From positions 1 to 40,182 of the forward strand of contig PLXC01000072.1 in NCBI GenBank assembly GCA_003151275.1: a stretch of 40,182 bases of DNA. Direction: 5' to 3'. Positions 25,222 to 33,538 of the stretch are shown piece after piece (positions within the stretch are counted from its first letter, which is position 1; every line of letters begins with the position of its first letter). The notes beneath the pieces were generated by a model. The model was not told where the DNA came from. It did not search any database and saw nothing but the letters and a program-made list of their open reading frames with translations. Origin of the DNA: Candidatus Melainabacteria bacterium (GTDB taxonomy: Bacteria > Cyanobacteriota > Vampirovibrionia > Obscuribacterales > Obscuribacteraceae). The translations under genes were made by a program, and so were the position numbers.

Positions 25222-26415
25222 ATGACTAGGTCCGCCCCCTCTACTTTCCATCCAGCAAGAATCGGGTCTGATGCCTCGAGAGAAATGCCTCACGCGTCCG
25301 GCGACACGACGCCGTTGATCCATCAGCTGACGCCTAACGATTGGCGCGACCAGTCCACTCATTCGGCTGGGAAAAAAGACCATAAAGACTTGACCATTAC
25401 TGATATTGAGAAGGACAAGGCGACACTCATAAATAAGGAATCCAGCGAGCAAGAACGCGCTAAGGCCGCCGCCGAGCTGTATGAAAGCGGCATCAAAGAG
25501 TTTAAGTTTAAAGACAAAGACGGTGCCGAGCACACTTATAAATTGGAAGAAGAAACTAAAGACGGCAAAAAGGCGATCAAAGTAAGCGATGGTCCTGATA
25601 CGCAGTTTGAAGTAGTCCAAGATGAAAATGGCAACTGGGTATTAGTGGCTCGTCCAACTGGGGGTGGGGTCGCTCCAGGCTCAAATGGTGGAGGTTCTCG
25701 TCAGCCTACTGGTGGCGCGCGCGGTGGCGGACGTGATGGCGGTGGTCACGCCGGCGGAGGCGGTGGCGGTGGCGGCGGCGGTGGCGAACGAGTGCCTCGC
25801 TCCAGACCAAGCGGCATGAACTATCCAGGCAATGACGCCGGCGGCGTCGGACATTACAATCAGCCAGGCGGCGGCTCAGCCTACAATCCGTCAGGAAGTT
25901 ACGATCATCACGTTTGGCAAGGTATAAAAAATACCGACGGTTCCGTAGCGATTAAATTTAATGGCTGTCAGGTGGACACTGATGGTTCTGGCGCTCATCG
26001 CCATCCTGAAGATGCAACACGGCAATCCCAAACAAGTTTGAGACTATCGAACGGTCAATCATTAGATACAGATCGCGATAATTTCTTTGTGCTGCCTCCT
26101 AGCGTAGCCAAAGCCTACGGCATCCACAAAGGCGATCTTGGCTGGCTTGTCCAGGAGAAGACAGGCAAGGCCGTGCCCATTGTATTTGGTGATTCCGGAC
26201 CAGAAGGCAAGTTGGGAGAGGCTTCTGTGCACGCCCTGAATTCTCTTGGTTACAACGTCAACGGCCGCAGCGGCGTAGATAAGAGCGAACAGTTCAAAGT
26301 CGTATTCGTGCCGGGTTCAGGAGACGGAACTGGCGACATTGCCAGTAATTCTGCGGCTATGGCAGCCAAATTAGGTCAGACCGGCAAAACAGGTGGCGCT
26401 ACTCAAGTAGCCTAA
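25222..26415 (+). CDS. GH75 chitosanase-like protein with Gly-rich linker
   Basis: 397 aa from ATG 25222 (AAGGA at 25212-25216, 5 nt spacing; TTG 25207 rejected). N-terminal about 150 residues are polar (with KDLTITDIEKDKATL and a small KEFKFKDKDG domain), then a glycine-rich linker about 145-195 with nine or more consecutive Gly. The C-terminal domain matches the fungal-type chitosanase family 75 in order: QVDTDGSG, RQSQTSLRL, SLDTDRDNFFVLPPS, KGDLGWLV, VIVFGDSGP-like (PIVFGDSGPEGKLGEAS) and VVFVPGSG. The DTDG acid and the Glu in GEAS occupy catalytic-type positions. It may hydrolyse chitosan or a related amino-glycan. No Sec signal, which is odd for a depolymerase; export by another route or an intracellular role is possible. 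Confidence 0.85.
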   Translation: MTRSAPSTFHPARIGSDASREMPHASGDTTPLIHQLTPNDWRDQSTHSAGKKDHKDLTITDIEKDKATLINKESSEQERAKAAAELYESGIKEFKFKDKDGAEHTYKLEEETKDGKKAIKVSDGPDTQFEVVQDENGNWVLVARPTGGGVAPGSNGGGSRQPTGGARGGGRDGGGHAGGGGGGGGGGGERVPRSRPSGMNYPGNDAGGVGHYNQPGGGSAYNPSGSYDHHVWQGIKNTDGSVAIKFNGCQVDTDGSGAHRHPEDATRQSQTSLRLSNGQSLDTDRDNFFVLPPSVAKAYGIHKGDLGWLVQEKTGKAVPIVFGDSGPEGKLGEASVHALNSLGYNVNGRSGVDKSEQFKVVFVPGSGDGTGDIASNSAAMAAKLGQTGKTGGATQVA

Positions 26416-26464
26416 CTTTTATCAGATGTTGCTACACTCAGGTATGGCCTACCCGTGACCTGCT

Positions 26465-28324
26465 ATGCAACTGAATCTCAAGCTTTCTCACAAAGCGCTT
26501 ATTCTCATTGCCGTACCCCTTCTTTTTGAAGTTCTTTTCGTTGCTGTTTTGGCCTGGCTGGTTTTCAATGCTGAGCAAGAAGCGCGTCGCGAGCTGATCT
26601 CGAAAAAGACCATCGCCACTGCGGATCAGATTGCTAGTTTGAGTGAAGACGCTTTTTTGACGTTGTATGCGTACAACAACGATCCTGATCCGGCCGGTTT
26701 AAAAAAATATCGGCAAAAGATGGATGATGTCAAAGACAACATTCAGGAGTTATTGAGTTTAACGGCAGATAAGCCGAAAGAATTTGAGCTTGCCCAAAAA
26801 GCCCAGGCTGACCTGAAAAACGCCGATGAGCTTGGAAATTTCGCCATTGACGCGATGAAGAAAGGGGAGAAGTTCGAGGAGAATGGATCAAAAGGTGAAC
26901 TGCTACCGTTTAGAGTGCGTGTTTTTAAAGTCTCGCGCGATCTAACGTCACTAATTCACAGGCTAGGTCGGCTCGAAAGAGACCAGAGCGGTGCTCTTTC
27001 GACGAGACGCTATCGCGGTTTACAACTACCATTATTGTTGGTCGGAGTGGGAGCCAATGTGCTGATCGCCATTGCCCTGGCAATGTTCTTCAATGCAGGA
27101 ACAACGAGGCGTTTAAACGTGTTGATGGATAATTCTCATCGCTTAGCTAGGGGTGCCACGCTGTCCAAGCGCCTTCGGGGACGAGATGAACTCGCTGAGC
27201 TGGACGATGTTTTTCACAATATGGCGGATGCACTTCAAGATGCGCTGCTCAAGGAACGGGCAATCGTTGAGAACGCTGTTGATGTGATCTGTTCGATCGA
27301 TGAAAAACTGTTTTTTAAGGCGACTAGTCCGGCATCTGTCGATGTGTTCGGTCACGAGCCAGACGAGCTGATCGGCTTGAAACTTGCTTCATTGATTGTT
27401 CCAGAAGATCTTGCTCGCACCGCTGCGGAGTTTGCCAGGGTGCGCTCTGAAACTGATACTCCCTTCTTCGAAAATCGTATTCAACGAAAAGATCGTGTCA
27501 TTGACGTGCGTTGGTCAGCGCACTGGTCGGATGCTGAAAAGGCTTATTACTGTGTAGTTTCCGACATCAGTGCTCGCAGGGAGGTGGAGCGTCTAAAACA
27601 AGAATTTGTTTCAATGATGAGTCACGATTTGCGCACACCTTTGATGTCGATTCAAGCCTCGTTGTCGCTGCTTTCTGTTGGTGCATCTGGTGATCTTTCT
27701 GAGTCTGCACGACGAAATGTCCTGGACGCCGAACGAAATATTTCCTACATTATCAGCTTGATCAACAGTCTTATCGATGTCGAGCGAATGGATTCGGCAA
27801 AGTTGCAAGTCCATGCAAGCCCGACTGAATTGGCTCCCTTGTTGGATAACGGTGTCCAGGCTGTCCGCAGTTTGGCCACTAACAAAGGCATAAAGCTTGA
27901 ATGTTCGCAGCCTGATGTCGAAGTCAATGCTGATGGTGACCGCGTTACGCAGGTGCTGATCAATTTGCTTTCTAATGCCCTCAAATTCTCGTCTCGCAAT
28001 AGCACAATCAGATTGATTGCTATCCCGCAAAATGACGCCTTTATAGAAATTCAAGTCAGCGACGAAGGGCGAGGCATACCCGCGGCTCAGCTGGATTCTG
28101 TTTTTGAGCGATTTAAGCAGGTGAAAGACATTGATGCCACCCAGCACAAAGGGTCAGGTCTGGGTCTGGCAATTTGCAAATCCATCGTGGAGGCACACGG
28201 AGGCACGATCGGAGTGCGGAGCAGCGAAGGTGAAGGCACGACGTTCTGGTTTACCCTGCCGCTTGCGTCTGCCACTACATCTGGTGAGGCGTCAACGACC
28301 GATCAAATATCTTCGATTTTGTAA
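26465..28324 (+). CDS. Membrane sensor histidine kinase (HAMP-PAS-HisKA-HATPase)
   Basis: 619 aa. TM1 about 11-33, helical extracytoplasmic sensor 34-185, TM2 about 188-209, HAMP about 211-262, PAS about 262-370 (IVENAVDVICSIDE, GHEPDELIGL, VSDISARREVE), HisKA with His387 in SHDLRTP, HATPase_c with N box (VLINLLSNALKF), G1 DEGRGIP and G2 GSGLGLAI. Same N-terminal style (SHKALILIAVPLLFE) as the kinase at 581-2029, but with an extra PAS. Its 3' end overlaps tail-to-tail by 22 bp with an OmpR-type regulator, the likely partner, although such pairs are normally co-directional. No good SD precedes the ATG. Confidence 0.94.
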   Translation: MQLNLKLSHKALILIAVPLLFEVLFVAVLAWLVFNAEQEARRELISKKTIATADQIASLSEDAFLTLYAYNNDPDPAGLKKYRQKMDDVKDNIQELLSLTADKPKEFELAQKAQADLKNADELGNFAIDAMKKGEKFEENGSKGELLPFRVRVFKVSRDLTSLIHRLGRLERDQSGALSTRRYRGLQLPLLLVGVGANVLIAIALAMFFNAGTTRRLNVLMDNSHRLARGATLSKRLRGRDELAELDDVFHNMADALQDALLKERAIVENAVDVICSIDEKLFFKATSPASVDVFGHEPDELIGLKLASLIVPEDLARTAAEFARVRSETDTPFFENRIQRKDRVIDVRWSAHWSDAEKAYYCVVSDISARREVERLKQEFVSMMSHDLRTPLMSIQASLSLLSVGASGDLSESARRNVLDAERNISYIISLINSLIDVERMDSAKLQVHASPTELAPLLDNGVQAVRSLATNKGIKLECSQPDVEVNADGDRVTQVLINLLSNALKFSSRNSTIRLIAIPQNDAFIEIQVSDEGRGIPAAQLDSVFERFKQVKDIDATQHKGSGLGLAICKSIVEAHGGTIGVRSSEGEGTTFWFTLPLASATTSGEASTTDQISSIL

Positions 28325-28977
28325 CCAAGCCCGTGAATTGTCTTAATCGGGCATTCACCGCTGCTGGCGGTTACTTTTTTGCGCAGTGTTTTTATGTATG
28401 TGCGAATAGTGTCGTCAGAGGCCTCTGAATCCGAATCCCAGACAGAGTTAAGTAAGGCTTTTGAGCTGAAAACCTGATTCGGTCGGCGCATCAGATAATC
28501 GAGGAGGGCATATTCTTTGGGCAGTAACTGCACTTCTTTGCCTTCATTTTTAACTTTGAAGGTGCCAGTTTCCAGGGAAAGATTAGCGCAAGAAATAGTC
28601 TGTGGTTGCAATCCAGGAGTTCGCCGGATCAGCGCTCGCAATCGAGCCCCCAACTCTTTCACATGAAAGGGTTTCGTGACGTAATCATCGGCGCCTGAAT
28701 CCAGCCCCAGCTCTTTATTTTCAATCGAATCTTTGCCGGTGAGAAACAGAATTGGCGTAATCCCTCCTTTGGATCTAAATGCCTGGCAAATCTCGAGCCC
28801 GGAAGTGTCTGGCAGCTGCCAGTCCAGAATCACAACATCGTATTGATAGGCTGCTAAGAAGTGAGTTGCATCGGCTCCGTTGTGAGCCAGATCGACAGTG
28901 AATTTCTCGAACACCAACCAATCTCTGACCTTGTTGGCCAATTCAACGTCATCTTCGATCATCAAAATTTTTGCCAT
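28303..28977 (-). CDS. OmpR/PhoB-family response regulator
   Basis: 224 aa, standard length. Receiver: acidic pocket Glu8-Asp9-Asp10, phospho-acceptor Asp52 (VILDWQLPD), Thr80, Lys102 in VTKPF. C-terminal winged helix: LLPKEYALLDYLMRRPNQVFSSKALLNSVW ... DDTIRTYIKTLRKKV ... IHGLGYKI, the OmpR-type recognition pattern. Expected to be phosphorylated by the PAS kinase whose gene end overlaps its own by 22 bp. Divergent from the 29161 gene; the shared intergenic region has direct repeats spaced 22 bp and a perfect palindrome, candidate binding sites. Confidence 0.96.
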   Translation of the reverse strand: MAKILMIEDDVELANKVRDWLVFEKFTVDLAHNGADATHFLAAYQYDVVILDWQLPDTSGLEICQAFRSKGGITPILFLTGKDSIENKELGLDSGADDYVTKPFHVKELGARLRALIRRTPGLQPQTISCANLSLETGTFKVKNEGKEVQLLPKEYALLDYLMRRPNQVFSSKALLNSVWDSDSEASDDTIRTYIKTLRKKVTASSGECPIKTIHGLGYKIEDI

Positions 28978-29050
28978 AGTAGTCCTGAATTTGCGGCTCC
29001 AACATCCGCTATACCTTGTAGGCGAACATGCTAACCGTCATTTTGGCATA

Positions 29051-29118
29051 CAAATTGGCTGTGCTTCGCACGCAAATTGGCGTCGATTGTATCTGCCAAA
29101 TGGTGGAACCACCATTTG
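29051..29118. promoter_or_regulatory. Direct repeats and perfect palindrome between regulator and 29161 gene
   Basis: CAAATTGGC occurs at 29051-29059 and again at 29073-29081, exactly 22 bp apart (two helical turns), typical for tandem OmpR-family sites. At 29097-29118 lies a perfect palindrome, CAAATGGTGG-AA-CCACCATTTG, ending 42 bp before the ATG at 29161. Together they form a plausible control region for both divergent genes. Confidence 0.65.
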
Positions 29119-29160
29119 ATACGAGTTTTCGCGGGCGCATGATACGTTCAAAGGTGTGGC

Positions 29161-30039
29161 ATGTTGGATCAAAGCGAAAAACAACTAGAGAAGTCGAATA
29201 AATCTGGGGCACAAGTTCCTCAGTGTCTTAATTTATTGTCTCTGTCGGAGAAAAATAGAGCTGGATCGCAAGGCACTCAACACAACGCTCAACACAATGA
29301 CGGTGCACATCAAAACCAACTCCAATACCCGAAAATGGAGGCACATCCAGGTTCCTATTACCACAAAATTTATTCACCCTGTGGCAGCTGGACAGGGATT
29401 GAAGGTGTCGTCACTCTCGGTGAGCCGCATCTGGATCCCAAACGGATTGACAAAGGCCAGGCGCAGGATACCTTCTCAACTTACCTGGGCGGTCGCGCAA
29501 AAAAGGAAATTGACGCCGGTTTGAGTTGGGAAGTGACGACCAATAAGCAAGGCAAAGTGGACTCTGAACATAAAGCCTGGCGACCTTTCTGGCGAAATGA
29601 CAGTTGGCACAGTGGTCCCTCTGAGCAGCGATACTATTGGCGACCGGGCGAAACAGTTGCAATGTCACTGCATGTAGTGGCGCCTAACAAATTACAACTA
29701 ACCATCTCCGATCTTGGTGATCATCCAAAAAGAAAGTTCACCACCACGTTAGATGCAAAAGGTTTCGGAACTGGAACGGACACGTTCTTTAAGCGCGTGG
29801 ACGCTATCGATCAAAACGGAACGGAAGGTAAGCATGTGCTCAGAAGTCACTCTCATATAACGGGGACTTCTTGGAAAGACACTGTTTTGACGACAAAAGA
29901 GGGCGACCTGCAACCGCTGGTTCCTGGATTCAAGCGAGTTGTGGATGACCCGCCAGCGCATGTGAATCTAACGTCGACGCACCAACAGCGGTTGCATGGT
30001 GGCGAGACGATCAACATCGACGCAGCCAAAAAGAAATAA
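29161..30039 (+). CDS. Hypothetical protein, beta-rich, possible sugar-binding type
   Basis: 292 aa from ATG 29161; no good SD. Not recognised. Residues 1-60 are polar and low in order, with two AQHN/GTQHN units and many His/Gln/Asn. The rest alternates hydrophobic and aromatic residues (GSWTGIEGVVTLGEPHLDP, YYWRPGETVAMSLHVV, KLQLTISDLGD) and is likely all-beta with many Trp/Tyr, as in carbohydrate-binding or concanavalin-like folds. No signal peptide. It is divergent from an OmpR-type regulator and preceded by its candidate sites, so it may be a main target of the two-component system. Confidence 0.75.
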   Translation: MLDQSEKQLEKSNKSGAQVPQCLNLLSLSEKNRAGSQGTQHNAQHNDGAHQNQLQYPKMEAHPGSYYHKIYSPCGSWTGIEGVVTLGEPHLDPKRIDKGQAQDTFSTYLGGRAKKEIDAGLSWEVTTNKQGKVDSEHKAWRPFWRNDSWHSGPSEQRYYWRPGETVAMSLHVVAPNKLQLTISDLGDHPKRKFTTTLDAKGFGTGTDTFFKRVDAIDQNGTEGKHVLRSHSHITGTSWKDTVLTTKEGDLQPLVPGFKRVVDDPPAHVNLTSTHQQRLHGGETINIDAAKKK

Positions 30040-30772
30040 ACAAGCAATACACCGGACAGACACGTGCGCGTTTTCTCAGAGGTTTCCCTGGATTCCGCAA
30101 GATCGCCTGCGCTGTTGACGTTGTACGAACATGCGAGCGCCCTGCTCTGCTGCGGTCGCGCGCATTTAGTACATCTCAAACGGGCATGGATGCTCAGTTT
30201 CCTATTGTTGGGTGGAATTGTTTCAAAAAAGTGCCAGCTCGTTGACTTTATTCTGCAGATGATCATCATCCATAGCGGACCGGTGCTAAATCGACAATTT
30301 AGTGCTTTTAGCGCAGCAGTTCGAGGGTGGTATCGATATGCTATCGATAACTAGCGCATTTGAAACTCCTTGAAGCCTCGGAGATCCAGCATTCAAGCCC
30401 AGTGAGCGTTTTACAATTAGCTGTTCTTAGCGCTGCGACCGCTCAAAGTCTGCTTAGGCGCTGCCATTCCAGAAACTGATCGGGGCGTGTGATCGAGTTG
30501 TAATTTCTTCGTGTCTAAATAAAAGACCTCAAGAAGCTCTTTTTTCTATTGCCATATCGTCTCTTAAACCCTTAGTTTCGGGACATACATTCCAATTCTC
30601 TGAAACCCCAAGGCATCCATTCCAAACCCCTAGTTAACTTCAGCAAACCCGGAACCCAACGCAGTGCTATCAGGCATGAATTGGTTACCGATTTTTCTAA
30701 TCCGCCCCTCCTGCACGACACGAACGCTTTCGCGCCGTGTAGCTGGTTTGGCTAAATAAAGGAAACCCAACC
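30040..30772. other. 733-bp intergenic region before the ZIP transporter gene
   Basis: No convincing gene; a 96-residue frame at 30064-30354 lacks an RBS and family features. Holds CTAAAT/ATTTAG at 30286-30302 (5-nt loop), two copies of the palindrome TATCGATA at 30331-30338 and 30342-30349, and a direct repeat CAT(A/C)CATTCCAA at 30584-30595 and 30614-30625, exactly 30 bp apart, in a C/A-rich leader before the ZIP gene. The direct repeat is a candidate operator of the transporter. Confidence 0.55.
30331..30349. repeat. Twin TATCGATA palindromes
   Basis: Two identical 8-bp palindromes 3 bp apart (11-bp period, one helical turn), preceded by the inverted repeat at 30286-30302. Possible protein-binding site. 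Confidence 0.55.
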
Positions 30773-31594
30773 ATGAACAGCAACGCAATCTACGCTCTTC
30801 TGAGCGTGTCTCTCGTCAGCGTGCTCGCCCTGGCAGGTCTTCTGGCAATCCCAGTCAAACCTGCTCAGATGCGTCGCATCATTTTCGTGCTCGTCAGTCT
30901 CGCTACCGGCACCATGCTCGGTAACGCGATCGTGCACCTCATCCCCGAGTCGTTCGAGTTCGCCGATAAAGGTCTTATCGCCGGAACGACTGTATCCATC
31001 CTCATTCTCGCCGGCATGACCTTCTGCTTCGTCATGGAAAAGGTGCTCAAATTGCACTGCCATCACGGTGCCGAACACACTCATGACGACAAGGACTGTG
31101 ACGCGCACAAAGACGATGATGATGACAATCACGTCCACCTGCACGGCATCCACCCCACCGGTCACATGGCATTGATTTCGCACATGGTCGACAACCTCAC
31201 CGACGGCATGTTGATTGGGTCAATGTACCTTGTCAGCATTCCTGCTGGTATCGCCGTGACGCTCGCCATCTTGATGCATGAGCTCCCCATGGAGTTCGGC
31301 AGCTTCGGTGTGCTCGTTAAGGCGGGTTTTACCAAGCATGGCGCCGTGCTCGTCAACCTCAGCTCTGCTGGCGTTGCCCTCATCGGCACCATTCTCGTCC
31401 TCGTTCTCGGAAGCACAGTGAAGACTCTGCCTGTCTACTTGACTCCGATTTGCGGTGGCATGGTGCTGTATATCACGATGACCTCTCTGGTTCCGCGGAT
31501 GCTCAAGGAGACCGATCCTAAGCGTTCACTGTTGCAGATTGCCATCGCCAGTGTCGGCGTGATTGTGATGGTCTTGCTCAAGATCTACGAGTAA
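30773..31594 (+). CDS. ZIP-family divalent metal transporter
   Basis: 273 aa. TM1 about 5-26 and TM2/TM3 (IIFVLVSLATGTMLGNAIVHLIPES, TVSILILAGMTFCFVMEKVL), then a His/Asp-rich metal-binding loop about 95-125 (dense H, D, C), TM4 with the metal-site motif HMVDNLTDGMLIG, TM5 with HELPMEFGSF, and three further helices. ZIP proteins import Zn, Fe or Mn into the cytoplasm. The family's second TM5 histidine (HEIPHE) is replaced by Met, so ion preference may differ. AAGGAA 8 nt before the ATG; codon use strongly C-ending. Monocistronic, with two hairpins and a 19-bp element after it; no metalloregulator gene adjacent. Confidence 0.94.
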   Translation: MNSNAIYALLSVSLVSVLALAGLLAIPVKPAQMRRIIFVLVSLATGTMLGNAIVHLIPESFEFADKGLIAGTTVSILILAGMTFCFVMEKVLKLHCHHGAEHTHDDKDCDAHKDDDDDNHVHLHGIHPTGHMALISHMVDNLTDGMLIGSMYLVSIPAGIAVTLAILMHELPMEFGSFGVLVKAGFTKHGAVLVNLSSAGVALIGTILVLVLGSTVKTLPVYLTPICGGMVLYITMTSLVPRMLKETDPKRSLLQIAIASVGVIVMVLLKIYE

Positions 31595-31621
31595 GCATCA
31601 TGAGCAAGTGTCAGCGTCATT

Positions 31622-31658
31622 GCGGGAGCGGAATATCCGAAAGGAAAACCGCTCCCGC
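31622..31658 (+). terminator. GC-rich hairpin after the ZIP gene
   Basis: Perfect 10-bp arms GCGGGAGCGG/CCGCTCCCGC with a 17-nt loop, 27 bp after the stop; no immediate T-run, but an A-run (31678-31685) follows. May protect the mRNA end or assist the second hairpin. Confidence 0.6.
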
Positions 31659-31708
31659 ACCCGCTCGGCCTGAACAACAAAAAAATGCCTCACGTGTAAA
31701 CGAAGGCC

Positions 31709-31748
31709 CCACGCTTGGTTGAAGTAATTCACCGGGCGTGGTTTTTTT
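31709..31748 (+). terminator. Intrinsic terminator of the ZIP gene
   Basis: CCACGC (31709-31714) pairs with GCGTGG (31736-31741), followed by TTTTTTT. Confidence 0.88.
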
Positions 31749-31758
31749 GTTATTTTTA

Positions 31759-31777
31759 ATACTATTCAGGATAGTGT
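31759..31777. repeat. 19-bp ATACT-N9-AGTGT element, copy B
   Basis: Sequence ATACTATTCAGGATAGTGT, 10 bp beyond the ZIP terminator T-run. Shares ATACTATTC with copy A and the exact 9-bp spacing with copies A and C. One arm base differs (AGTGT). Confidence 0.65.
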
Positions 31778-32005
31778 GTACGATGTTTTTTTGCGATAGA
31801 TTGGCTTAGAAACAGTGTTTTAGCTGGGAGCGCAGGCATCCTCCTTGCCCATAAACCGAAGCGAAGACTATGTGCTGATGCTCGAGTGCACATGTCTGTC
31901 TGTCTCTAAGCCCGAAGCTTGTCACAGCTAATGAGGACTCGGCAAGAGAGTGCCAATATAATTGCCTATACTCAAAGTCACCCAGCCCTGACAATCATAG
32001 GCATC

Positions 32006-33538
32006 ATGCAGCTTGTTTTAACCCTGCCCAAAAAGAGCCACTTGCCTGTATATATTCAGGTGGCCGATGCGATAAAATTTTCGATAAATCGAGGCACTCT
32101 GAGGCCCGGAGATCGACTGCCTTCCATCCGCGAGCTATCCTCTTCACTCAAACTTGCCCGTCAGACCATCAATCGCGCTTACGAACATCTGTCCAGTCAG
32201 AACTACATAAACATAGTGCACGGTAGCGGCACATACGTCCTGGAGTCCCCGGAGCGTGCCGCGCCAGCCGATAATAATACCGATGCCAAATTAGAAGATC
32301 TGCCAGCCGCTGAAGGCGAAATTGACAGCCAGCAACAACATATTACTCTCTCTCCCTGGGCTGAGCGGCTGATGATGAGCGATATACTGGCATCGTCAAC
32401 GCCGGACATCTCGGTCGAACTCAACTACAATGCTGCTTTGCTGGAAGTGCTCCCACTCAATTTATGGAAAAAAGCATTGTATAAGAGCTCCAGTATGGAA
32501 GATCTTTCGATGCTTTCTTACACGGCCGATCCACTCGGCTATAGGCCCCTGAGAGAAGCTATCGCCCAATATCTTGGACGCGCCAGACAGCTTGTTTGCT
32601 CGCCGGAACAAGTAGTGGTTTTTGCCAACACCGAGGCCGGAACAGACAAATTAGCGCGAGTGCTGCTTCAACCAGGCGACCTGGTAGCGGTCGAAGAGCC
32701 TGGTTCGCCGGGGGTGAGAACTACCTTTTTTACCCATCAGGCCAGGTTGATGCCGCTTCAAGTTGATCAAGACGGCATTGTCGTAAACCAGTTGGTGACA
32801 AGCAAAGAGACGCCACGGCTAATGTACATCACTCCATCGCATCATGATCCTACAGGCGCTCCCATGTCACTGGCCCGGCGTGAAATGCTTCTTGATTGGG
32901 CAAAAGACAAAGATTGCTTGATTATTGAAGACGATTATGACTGCGAATACTATTACGGTCAGCGCACTCTGCCCGCACTTATGTCCATGGATAAAAACCA
33001 ACGTGTCATTTATCGATGCAACTTTTGGAAGTCGCTCTTTCCTCTTGTGAAAATAGGCTTCCTGGTTTTACCGAAACCTCTGGTACCGGTTATTGCACGA
33101 GCAAAAATGTTGACTGAACGCGATGTCTCTTTCCTCGAGCAAAAAGCTCTGGCGGAATTTATCACGCTTGGATATTTTGAACGTCACTTAAGCCGAACCC
33201 TTACGGTATATGAGTCTCGACGAGCAGCTGTGCTCCATGCCATTGCCCGCTTCTGCAAGAAGGACGTAACGGCATCATCAACCACTGCCGGAACGCACTT
33301 GCTGGCGCATTTTTCACCAGATCTTTCTGAAGAACAAATTATTGCCTGTGCGAGGTCGTCCGGCGTGCCTCTAATCAGCACCAAGCAGCACTATGCCGGG
33401 ACGCCCAAAAGCAATGAATTCATTATTGCTTTTGCCACCTTAAGTGGAGAGGCCATTGACGATATTTTCCGCATGTTTGCCGATTTGTTGAAGCAAACCA
33501 GATCTACGGGCGCACCACCCGCACCACCACATTCTTAA
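32006..33538 (+). CDS. MocR/GabR-type transcriptional regulator (GntR HTH plus aminotransferase fold)
   Basis: 510 aa from ATG 32006, where the GntR domain begins (MQLVLTLPKKSHLPVYIQVADAI); RBS is weak. Winged helix about 10-80 with GTLRPGDRLPSIRELSSSLKLARQTINRAYEHL. Linker about 80-120, then a class I aminotransferase-like domain: YTADPLGYRPLREAIAQYL, EDDYDCEYYY, and NFWKSLFPLVKIGFLVLP, where the PLP-binding Lys is kept (usual form SFSKTLFP). MocR proteins use PLP or a PLP-amine adduct as signal and often regulate divergent or adjacent genes. The plus-strand neighbour 620 bp downstream is a GH28-like gene; a link is not shown. Codon use is ordinary. Confidence 0.93.
   Translation: MQLVLTLPKKSHLPVYIQVADAIKFSINRGTLRPGDRLPSIRELSSSLKLARQTINRAYEHLSSQNYINIVHGSGTYVLESPERAAPADNNTDAKLEDLPAAEGEIDSQQQHITLSPWAERLMMSDILASSTPDISVELNYNAALLEVLPLNLWKKALYKSSSMEDLSMLSYTADPLGYRPLREAIAQYLGRARQLVCSPEQVVVFANTEAGTDKLARVLLQPGDLVAVEEPGSPGVRTTFFTHQARLMPLQVDQDGIVVNQLVTSKETPRLMYITPSHHDPTGAPMSLARREMLLDWAKDKDCLIIEDDYDCEYYYGQRTLPALMSMDKNQRVIYRCNFWKSLFPLVKIGFLVLPKPLVPVIARAKMLTERDVSFLEQKALAEFITLGYFERHLSRTLTVYESRRAAVLHAIARFCKKDVTASSTTAGTHLLAHFSPDLSEEQIIACARSSGVPLISTKQHYAGTPKSNEFIIAFATLSGEAIDDIFRMFADLLKQTRSTGAPPAPPHS

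Larger units (their letters stand above)
31595..32005. other. 411-bp intergenic region, ZIP end to regulator start
   Basis: First half holds two hairpins and element B; second half (31780-32005) is the leader of the MocR-like gene. A frame open from TTG 31919 adds 29 unsupported residues to the regulator and is treated as leader. Nothing else seen. Confidence 0.6.

Noticed and set aside
30064..30354. 96-residue plus-strand frame before the ZIP gene
   Set aside because: GTG start without SD, crosses two palindromic elements and shows no family motif or plausible domain.
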